A stretch of 12,126 nucleotides of DNA, taken from assembly GCA_036272935.1 (NCBI GenBank), contig DATAXP010000047.1:1-12126 (forward strand), in the 5' to 3' direction. Each line of letters starts with the position of its first letter. Positions within the stretch are counted from its first letter, which is position 1. Below are positions 6,826-12,126 of the stretch, piece by piece. Source of the stretch: DATAXP01 sp036272935 (lineage in GTDB: Bacteria > Planctomycetota > Planctomycetia > Pirellulales > PNKZ01). The notes below the pieces were generated by a model, which had not been told where the DNA came from, made no database searches, and saw only the letters and a program-made list of their open reading frames with translations. The translations under genes were made by a program, and so were the position numbers.

Positions 6826-8307
6826 CTACTTGTTTTTTTTCTCGCGCTTCATGCGGCGGAGATCCTTTTCGCGCTGCTTTTTGAGCTTCGCACGTTCGTC
6901 GCTGGTGAGTCGTTTGCCGGTGCCGACTTTTTGCTTCATCAGGCCGCCGGCGTTGGGATTCATCATCTGCGATTGCAGGCCACTCATCGTTCGCAGCCGG
7001 TCGCGCACTCCCATGCCGGACATTGACTTCATCACCTGAGCCATGCCGTCGAATTGCTTGACGAGCTGGTTGACCTCGGCCGGATCGACGCCCGCGCCAG
7101 CGGCAATACGGCGGCGGCGGCTGGGATCGATCGTCCGCGACGGATTGCGGCGCTCGTCGGGAGTCATCGAGTCGATGATTCCGCGCAGCCGGCGAAAATC
7201 CTTCTCGTGATCGGTGTCTTCTCCCATCATCTTCTGCAACTGGCCCATGCCGGGGATCAGGCCCATCAGCTTGTTCAGCGGGCCTAGCTTGCCGATCTGT
7301 CCCATCATGCGGCGGAAATCGTCGAGCGTGAATTCGCCTTTGGCGAGCCGCTCTTCCTGCCGCTTCATCTCGTCCTGATCGAACTTTTGCTGCGCCTGCT
7401 CGACCAGCGAAAGGATGTCACCGCTGCCGAGGATGCGCCCCGCCATCCGATCGGGATGAAACTCCTCCAGCTCGTCCAGATGCTCGCCGGTGCCGATGAA
7501 CTTGATGGGCACCCCGGTTACCGCCTTCACGCTCAGCGCCGCCCCGCCGCGGGCGTCGCCGTCGAGCTTCGTCATGATCACGCCGTCGAGCTCGAGCGCC
7601 TCGTTGAACGCCTTGGCGCTGTTGACGGCGTCCTGGCCCGTCATTGCATCGGTGACGAGGTACACCTGCTCGGGGCTCACACGACGATCAATCCGCTTGA
7701 GCTGCTCCATCAACTCGTCGTCGATGTGCAATCGGCCGGCGGTGTCGAGAATCACGACGTTGGCGCCGGTGGCGTTAGCTTGCTTCACGGCGTTCTGGCA
7801 CACGGCGATCGGGTCTTGCGAGCCCGGCTCGGTGTAGACGGGGACGCCGATTTGCTCGCCGATCACCTGGAGCTGGTGAATGGCCGCAGGGCGCTGCAAG
7901 TCGGCAGCGACCAGCATCGGCTGGCGACCGCGACTCTTGATCATCCGGGCGAGTTTGCCGCAGGTGGTCGTCTTGCCCGAGCCTTGCAAGCCGCACATCA
8001 TCAGCACCGTGACGTCGGGCTTCAGATGTAGCGAGTGATCGACCGGCCCCATCAGGTTGACCAGCTCGCGGTAGACGATGCCGTAGACCTGCTGGCTGGG
8101 GTCGAGCGACTTGAGCACGCGCTCGCCGACCGCCTCGGCACTGACACGATCGATGAACTCTTTGGCCACCGGGTAGCTAACGTCGGCCTCGAGCAGCGAT
8201 TGCTGCACCGCCGCCAGCCCTTCGCGCATGTTCGACTCGGTGAGCTTGGCTTTGCCGGCCAGGCTCTTGAGTGCGGTGCTCAAACTGTCTTGTAGCGACT
8301 CGAACAT
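6826..8307 (-). CDS. ffh: Signal recognition particle protein Ffh (SRP54)
   Basis: A 493-residue SRP GTPase that binds 4.5S RNA and signal sequences and delivers nascent membrane proteins to FtsY. The N domain is about 1-90. The G domain carries GLQGSGKTT (106-114), DLQRPAA (136-142), DTAGRLH (188-194), TKLDG (246-250) and GTGEHLDELEEF (272-283). The methionine-rich M domain follows from about 325, with the RNA-binding helix SRRRRIAAGAGV at 396-407, where most relatives read GSG instead of GAG. The C-terminus (464-493) is a Lys/Arg tail that ends on a run of eight A in the gene. ATG 8307 gives the usual MFESLxDxL start, although no good ribosome site is visible. It appears to be the first gene of the run to yraN. 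Confidence 0.98.
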   Translation of the reverse strand: MFESLQDSLSTALKSLAGKAKLTESNMREGLAAVQQSLLEADVSYPVAKEFIDRVSAEAVGERVLKSLDPSQQVYGIVYRELVNLMGPVDHSLHLKPDVTVLMMCGLQGSGKTTTCGKLARMIKSRGRQPMLVAADLQRPAAIHQLQVIGEQIGVPVYTEPGSQDPIAVCQNAVKQANATGANVVILDTAGRLHIDDELMEQLKRIDRRVSPEQVYLVTDAMTGQDAVNSAKAFNEALELDGVIMTKLDGDARGGAALSVKAVTGVPIKFIGTGEHLDELEEFHPDRMAGRILGSGDILSLVEQAQQKFDQDEMKRQEERLAKGEFTLDDFRRMMGQIGKLGPLNKLMGLIPGMGQLQKMMGEDTDHEKDFRRLRGIIDSMTPDERRNPSRTIDPSRRRRIAAGAGVDPAEVNQLVKQFDGMAQVMKSMSGMGVRDRLRTMSGLQSQMMNPNAGGLMKQKVGTGKRLTSDERAKLKKQREKDLRRMKREKKNK

Positions 8308-8467
8308 GATGGCGATCTGCGCAGCGTCCCAAAGCCGCTCACTGCTTTACGTGGCGGGAACGGTTTACGACCGAGGCGTGCCGAAGTGGAAAACCCGTAT
8401 GGTAACGGATTGGGTGACGATTGGGAACGGGCCGTTGAGAAGTGGGGCGCTTAGCCGAGCCCGCCTC

Positions 8468-8496
8468 TTGACGCGACGGTCTAGCGCCTTTAGTTT
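8468..8496 (+). promoter_or_regulatory. Possible sigma-70-type promoter for the desaturase
   Basis: TTGACG (8468-8473) matches five of six bases of a -35 box. Exactly 17 bases later stands TAGTTT (8491-8496), a poor -10 with three of six matches. If real, it would give a leader of about 180 bases containing the inverted repeat. The evidence is weak. Confidence 0.25.
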
Positions 8497-8548
8497 GGTT
8501 AAGATGTGCGGTGTGGGGCGACTTTAACGGCGCTTGCCCACCTTACGG

Positions 8549-8592
8549 CGCCGCCGAATGCAGCGTTCGTTCGACTTAAACCTTCGGCGGCG
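8549..8592 (+). repeat. Inverted repeat upstream of the desaturase
   Basis: CGCCGCCGAA (8549-8558) and TTCGGCGGCG (8583-8592) are perfect ten-base complements separated by 24 bases, ending 93 bases before the desaturase ATG. It could be a leader hairpin or a two-site operator. The location between divergent genes is suggestive, but no regulator is encoded nearby. Confidence 0.5.
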
Positions 8593-8685
8593 TGAAAGCT
8601 ACGGAACACGGTCGCGCAGGCCGAAGTTTGTCTTCGGGCACGGGATATCGGTGCTTTTTCGACCCGGGTGTGTGAACGACCGAAC

Positions 8686-10011
8686 ATGCGTGCAAAGCAA
8701 CTCGGCAAGACGCTGAACAGTCGCGAGCTGAATACGCTCATTCACCCGCTGCGGTATCGCGACAACCGCAACCTGCTGTACCTCGCCGCCGACTACCTGA
8801 CGCTGGCAGCGGTGCTGACGACGGGGATCGGCTTCTGCCACAACCGGGCCGATTGGGGAATCGCCTGGGGTTGGAACATCCCGGTGGTGATCCTGACCGT
8901 GCTACTCGTGGGAGCGGTGCAGCACCGTCTCGCCGGACTGGCCCATGAGGGAGCCCACTACATTCTGCTCAAGAATCGGTTCTGGAATGAATTCGTCTCC
9001 GACTTCTTCTGCCTGTTTCCGCTGTTTTCGACGACCGGCCAATATCGGCTGATCCACCTCGGCCATCATGAATACACGAACGACTGGGATCATGATCCCG
9101 AGCTGTTGAACCTCGGCAAGACGCGCATGATGGACAAATTCCCCATGACGAAATGGGAGTTCATCTACCGCTTTTATGTTCGCATATTCTGGCCGCCCGC
9201 GTTGCTGCGATACATGTGGGACAACATCTTTGTGACCACCCTGGGCAACGGCGTGCACCCTTACGCGAAGCACGTTTCCACTAATCCCAGCGGCATGATC
9301 GGCCGGGTGCGCATTACCAGCGTGCTGGGGGTCGTCTGGTTTGCCGTGTATTGCTCCGTGATGGGCTACATCAGCTATTACGGCACCGCCGTGCAGATGG
9401 CCGCCACGATGGTCGGCTTTCTGACCGCTGCGTTGGCCGTGATCGCCGCTCTGCCGGAGGATTGGTTCTTCCAATCCGATTTGCGGCCGGTCATTCCGGT
9501 GAAGGTCACCAGTGCGCTGCGTCTCACCTGGTTGCTGTTGTTTGAAGCGGGCTTCGCATGGGCGAAGTTGCTCACGGGCACCGAATGGGGCGTCTATGTT
9601 TACCTGTTCTGGGTGCTGCCGCTGTTCACCAGTTTTCCGTACTACATGCTGCTGCGCGACCTGTATCAGCACGCCAACGCCGACGATGGCAAGCTCACGA
9701 ACAGCCGCGTAATCTTCTGCAATTGGCTCACGCGCTGGGCGATGTTCATCTACGGCCAGGACGTTCACCTCACGCACCATCTCTATCCGGCGGTGCCGCA
9801 TTACAACCTGCACCAGCTCCATCAGTTGTTGATGCAGAACAACGTGGAGTATGCCGAGAACGTGGTCGAGTGCGACGGGATGTTCTTCAACCACACCGGC
9901 AGGCCGACGATGCTCGACGTGATCGAGCAGGCAACCTGCGAGCCGGGCGGCGATGCCGCTAACTCCGACGACGCACCTCACGAAGCCGAGCTGCAAACGG
10001 CCGAAACGTAA
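8686..10011 (+). CDS. Membrane fatty acid desaturase (three-histidine-box type)
   Basis: A 441-residue integral-membrane di-iron desaturase/hydroxylase of the FA_desaturase superfamily. It has the three histidine boxes: HEGAH (87-91), HLGHH (124-128) and HLTHH (361-365), with an extra conserved-looking His in DLYQHANADDG (near 329). Hydrophobic stretches near 33-48, 64-80, 210-230 and 235-256, and others near 280-320, fit a multi-pass protein with the boxes on the cytoplasmic face. Such enzymes insert double bonds or hydroxyl groups into acyl chains with O2 and an electron donor; the substrate cannot be told from sequence. I chose ATG 8686; an in-frame GTG at 8668 would add six residues. Neither start has a good ribosome site. 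It is transcribed away from ffh. Confidence 0.9.
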   Translation: MRAKQLGKTLNSRELNTLIHPLRYRDNRNLLYLAADYLTLAAVLTTGIGFCHNRADWGIAWGWNIPVVILTVLLVGAVQHRLAGLAHEGAHYILLKNRFWNEFVSDFFCLFPLFSTTGQYRLIHLGHHEYTNDWDHDPELLNLGKTRMMDKFPMTKWEFIYRFYVRIFWPPALLRYMWDNIFVTTLGNGVHPYAKHVSTNPSGMIGRVRITSVLGVVWFAVYCSVMGYISYYGTAVQMAATMVGFLTAALAVIAALPEDWFFQSDLRPVIPVKVTSALRLTWLLLFEAGFAWAKLLTGTEWGVYVYLFWVLPLFTSFPYYMLLRDLYQHANADDGKLTNSRVIFCNWLTRWAMFIYGQDVHLTHHLYPAVPHYNLHQLHQLLMQNNVEYAENVVECDGMFFNHTGRPTMLDVIEQATCEPGGDAANSDDAPHEAELQTAET

Positions 10012-10026
10012 GGTCTGTTGTTTAGC

Positions 10027-10044
10027 CGGCGGGCTTGCCCGCCG
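10027..10044. terminator. GC-rich hairpin between convergent genes
   Basis: CGGCGGGC (10027-10034) and GCCCGCCG (10037-10044) are perfect complements around TT. The hairpin lies between the desaturase stop (10011) and the cardiolipin synthase-like stop (10048), where a bidirectional terminator is expected. Neither strand has a U-tract after it, so termination by this element alone is uncertain. Confidence 0.5.
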
Positions 10045-10047
10045 CGT

Positions 10048-11256
10048 TTACAGCCAGCGACGCAGCGCCCAGGCTGCACGATCGAGCCACCGCTGCCACC
10101 AACGACGGCCACGCCAGTCGGCTAGCGTGACACGCCGGCTGTTGCGCATCTCGAGTGCACAGATTTGCTTCACCGTGGTGGCCATTGCCTGGCTGCGGAC
10201 GACGCCGATAAACTCCAGGTTCATCTGCAAGCTGCGCGGATCGAGGTTGCATGACCCGATTACGGTCCAGTCGTCGTCGATGATCATCGTCTTGCTGTGC
10301 AGCATCAGGTCGCAGCGCTCGAAGATTGAGATGCCTCGGCGCATCAGCCAGGCGTAGAAGTGCCGCGTGGCCCACTGGACCAGCCGCACGTCGCTGAGGC
10401 CGGGGACGATGACCCGGATCTTCACCCCTCGCTTGCGGGCGCGCAGCAGTTCGCGGAGCACGGCGCCCGTTGGCAGAAAGTAGGCCATCGACAGCGTGAT
10501 GTTCCGCCGCGCTTTGCGCAGCAGAGGGCAAAGCACGCGCCGCGCATGACGCGACTTCATGCTTGGCACACAGTCGAAAAAGTACACGGCGTCGCCGCGC
10601 TCGGCGAGCATGCGATCGATCCGCCACCGCGGCCAAGGCACGCGCCGCCGATGCGCGCGTTGCCACAGGCGTTCGAACGCACCGGCGACATCGGCCGCGG
10701 CAGGGCCTAACACCCGGGCGTGCAAGTCGCGCCAGCCGGCGCTCTTGGGCAGATGCTGCTCGCGGGCTTGCTCGACCGTGCGCAGGCCGCTGGTGTCGAC
10801 CAGGTTCATGCCGCCGCAGTAGGCGATCTCGTCGTCGACAATCAGCAGCTTGCGATGGTCGCGGCGGTTGAAGAAGGTGAACAGGTTTGGCCGCAGCAGT
10901 GCCTCGCCGAAGCGGTGAAATGCGTGGACCTTCACTCCCGCCGCTTCCAGGTCGGCAAACAGCGAAGACCGCATGCGCCAGCAGCCAAACCAGTCGTAAA
11001 TCAACCGCACGTCGACGCCGGCCCGAGCGCGTTCTTTGAGCGCCTCGGCCACGGCGCGCCCCGCCTGGTCGTCGGCGAAGATGTACGTTTCCAGCCAAAC
11101 GCGACGCCTGGCGGCCGCGATGTCTTCAAGCATCGCCTTGACCAAACAAGTTCCGCTGCAAAACAACTGGAAATCATCGTCGCCTACGCGAACTGGCCAA
11201 ACATCGGGCTCGCGTCCGAAAAGCTGATCGTCGATTTGCGGTGCGTGGGTTGCCAT
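10048..11256 (-). CDS. Cardiolipin synthase-like phospholipase D protein
   Basis: A 402-residue phospholipase D superfamily protein with two HKD motifs. Numbered from ATG 11256, these are H134-x-K136-x4-D141 (HRKLLIVDD, followed by CGGMNL) and H320-x-K322-x4-D327 (HSKTMIIDD, followed by IGSCNLDPRS). The two lobes pair to form one active site with a covalent phosphohistidine intermediate. The layout, with no N-terminal transmembrane segments, is that of ClsB-like cardiolipin synthases, which condense phosphatidyl groups to make cardiolipin. The very basic Trp-rich C-terminus (WRGRRWWQRWLDRAAWALRR, near 381-400) may bind the membrane surface. An in-frame TTG at 11274 would add six residues, but it overlaps the -10-like TATAAT, so ATG 11256 is preferred. 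Other PLD activities cannot be excluded. The gene converges on the desaturase. Confidence 0.9.
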   Translation of the reverse strand: MATHAPQIDDQLFGREPDVWPVRVGDDDFQLFCSGTCLVKAMLEDIAAARRRVWLETYIFADDQAGRAVAEALKERARAGVDVRLIYDWFGCWRMRSSLFADLEAAGVKVHAFHRFGEALLRPNLFTFFNRRDHRKLLIVDDEIAYCGGMNLVDTSGLRTVEQAREQHLPKSAGWRDLHARVLGPAAADVAGAFERLWQRAHRRRVPWPRWRIDRMLAERGDAVYFFDCVPSMKSRHARRVLCPLLRKARRNITLSMAYFLPTGAVLRELLRARKRGVKIRVIVPGLSDVRLVQWATRHFYAWLMRRGISIFERCDLMLHSKTMIIDDDWTVIGSCNLDPRSLQMNLEFIGVVRSQAMATTVKQICALEMRNSRRVTLADWRGRRWWQRWLDRAAWALRRWL

Positions 11257-11273
11257 GGCACGGTTGCACCGCA

Positions 11274-11279
11274 ATTATA
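11274..11279 (-). promoter_or_regulatory. -10-like TATAAT before the cardiolipin synthase-like gene
   Basis: A perfect TATAAT on the minus strand ends 17 bases before ATG 11256. No convincing -35 box is found 16-18 bases upstream. If used, the mRNA would have a leader of only about ten bases and no Shine-Dalgarno site, that is, almost leaderless. Confidence 0.35.
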
Positions 11280-11369
11280 CGCCGCGATCGGTTCAGGAGC
11301 AGTCGTGACCCAAGAGGCCCGCGTCCAACTCGTTGGCACGAGCCTTCGGCGCTTCGGAGACGAACGTTG

Positions 11370-11515
11370 AACCACCAAGGCAGGAAGAACACGAAGCGTA
11401 GCAGCCTCGTCGATGAAACAACTGCTTCGCATCATCGTTTTGCGGCGGCACGTCGAAGTCGATCGCAAAACCCGGGCATTCTGCCGCTCTTGGTGTCCTT
11501 CGTGACTTCGTGGTT
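11370..11515. repeat. Paired imperfect inverted repeats, REP or MITE-like unit
   Basis: The 27 bases at 11370-11396 (AACCACCAAGGCAGGAAG, then AACACGAAG) match the reverse complement of 11489-11515 at 22 positions. The motif is built from short CACGAAG-like units. A second, inner pair, GTTTTGCG (11437-11444) and CGCAAAAC (11464-11471), could extend the structure. The roughly 150-base unit fills most of the non-coding gap between the trpG/pabA stop and the cardiolipin synthase-like gene. I recall AACCACGAAG-rich interspersed repeats from several environmental bacterial genomes, which I cannot check here. The right arm runs into the stop codon of trpG/pabA. Confidence 0.55.
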
Positions 11516-12107
11516 AAGTGTCCGTCGTGACGGCTAAGAATCGGCGCAGCAGTTCTGTGCCGCGATCCGTGAGAAAACTCTCGGGGTGAAACTGCACGCC
11601 GTGCAGCGGATACTTGCGGTGGCGGATGCCCATGATTTCACGCGAGCCATCGGGGGCGACACACCACGCGCAAACCTCGAAGTCGTCGCTCAGCGTGCCG
11701 GGGCGGATCACCAGGCTATGGTAGCGTGTCGCCTGGAATGGGTTTTCGAGGCCGGCGTACAGCCCGCGATTGTCGTGATGCACCATGTCGGTCTTGCCGT
11801 GCATCAGCCGATCGGCGCGGACGATCTCGGCCCCGAACGCTTCGCCGATTGATTGGTGGCCGAGGCAGACGCCGAGGATCGGCAACTCGGGAGCGAAGCG
11901 CCGTATCAGTTCGACTGAAATGCCCGCCTCGCGCGGCGTGCAAGGACCCGGCGAGACGATAACACGTGACGGCCGCTTGGCGGCAATCTCGTCGAGTGCG
12001 ATTTGGTCGTTGCGGTGAACCTCGATCTCGATCGCCGGATCGATCTCACCCAACCGCTGCACGAGGTTGTAGGTGAACGAGTCGTAGTTATCGATGAGCA
12101 GCAGCAT
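11514..12107 (-). CDS. trpG/pabA: Anthranilate/aminodeoxychorismate synthase amidotransferase subunit
   Basis: A 197-residue class I glutamine amidotransferase that hydrolyses glutamine and passes ammonia to a chorismate-using partner (TrpE or PabB), for tryptophan or folate synthesis. The catalytic triad is visible: Cys81 in GVCLGHQ, and His174 and Glu176 in GVQFHPES. Other signatures are LLIDNYDSFTYNL at the start, VSPGPCTPREAG (51-62) and MHGKTDMVHH (102-111). The length is typical of a stand-alone subunit. Such proteins often serve both pathways, and the sequence alone does not settle which. No partner gene is inside the window; it could lie upstream, beyond 12107. No Shine-Dalgarno site is visible. 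The TAA stop lies in one arm of the 11370-11515 repeat. Confidence 0.95.
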   Translation of the reverse strand: MLLLIDNYDSFTYNLVQRLGEIDPAIEIEVHRNDQIALDEIAAKRPSRVIVSPGPCTPREAGISVELIRRFAPELPILGVCLGHQSIGEAFGAEIVRADRLMHGKTDMVHHDNRGLYAGLENPFQATRYHSLVIRPGTLSDDFEVCAWCVAPDGSREIMGIRHRKYPLHGVQFHPESFLTDRGTELLRRFLAVTTDT

Positions 12108-12126
12108 AGAGGTTGAGGGCGAGGCT

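Larger units (their letters stand above)
8308..8685. other. Divergent intergenic region between ffh and the desaturase
   Basis: This 378-base spacer should contain the promoters of both the ffh cluster (minus) and the desaturase (plus). I find a weak plus-strand promoter candidate at 8468-8496 and an inverted repeat at 8549-8592. No tRNA-like or SRP-RNA-like fold was recognised. Short open frames here have no family resemblance. Confidence 0.5.

Noticed and set aside
8308..8667. Possible SRP RNA gene next to ffh
   Set aside because: I could not find the conserved domain IV with its GGAA-type loop and asymmetric internal loop.
8902..9996. A 364-codon antisense frame under the desaturase
   Set aside because: The opposite strand carries all three histidine boxes in order, and the antisense translation resembles no family.
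10022..11098. A 358-codon open frame on the minus strand inside the cardiolipin synthase-like gene
   Set aside because: It overlaps the HKD protein in another frame, is dominated by Arg and Ala as expected for a shifted GC-rich frame, and shows no family motif.
11370..11515. CRISPR-like array
   Set aside because: There are only two arms, inverted and imperfect, without regular spacers, and no cas genes are present.

Overview
The window looks like a piece of a planctomycete chromosome, probably from the Pirellulales side of the phylum. Four things point that way: high G+C, a remnant of a short planctomycete-type acyl carrier protein that begins directly at its phosphopantetheine motif (GLDSVEL), a compressed ffh-rpsP-trmD-rplS-yraN cluster, and bS16 with an alanine/glutamate-rich tail. 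The assignment rests on family recognition from memory and is an inference. Most of the window is housekeeping sequence, and I found no unmistakable new system.

Layout. Positions 1-155 are non-coding and hold a long inverted repeat downstream of the first gene. On the minus strand, a large SNF2-family ATPase (1194-3923) is followed 45 bases later by a stand-alone SWIM zinc-finger protein with a histone-H1-like basic tail (156-1148). The two look like one operon and one functional unit acting on nucleic acid. Positions 3924-4771 have no intact gene. They hold a small MITE-like palindromic element (4025-4153), an acyl carrier protein gene broken by one in-frame TAA (4150-4476), and the C-terminal fragment of a golvesin-like domain (4524-4772) lying against the end of yraN.

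Positions 4772-8307 are a minus-strand run transcribed as ffh, rpsP, trmD, rplS, yraN: protein targeting, ribosomal proteins bS16 and bL19, tRNA m1G37 methylation, and a UPF0102 nuclease-fold protein. rimM and rnhB, common in this neighbourhood elsewhere, are absent. A 378-base spacer separates ffh from a divergent membrane fatty acid desaturase (8686-10011, plus strand). This converges on a cardiolipin synthase-like phospholipase D protein (10048-11256, minus), with a GC-rich hairpin between the two stops. Both products act on membrane lipids, but convergent genes do not imply co-regulation.

The window ends with the glutamine amidotransferase subunit of anthranilate/aminodeoxychorismate synthase (11514-12107, minus). 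Its stop codon lies inside one arm of a 27-base imperfect inverted repeat. The most useful leads are the SNF2/SWIM pair, the decaying 3.9-4.8 kb interval with its palindromic element, and the repeat that supplies the trpG/pabA stop.
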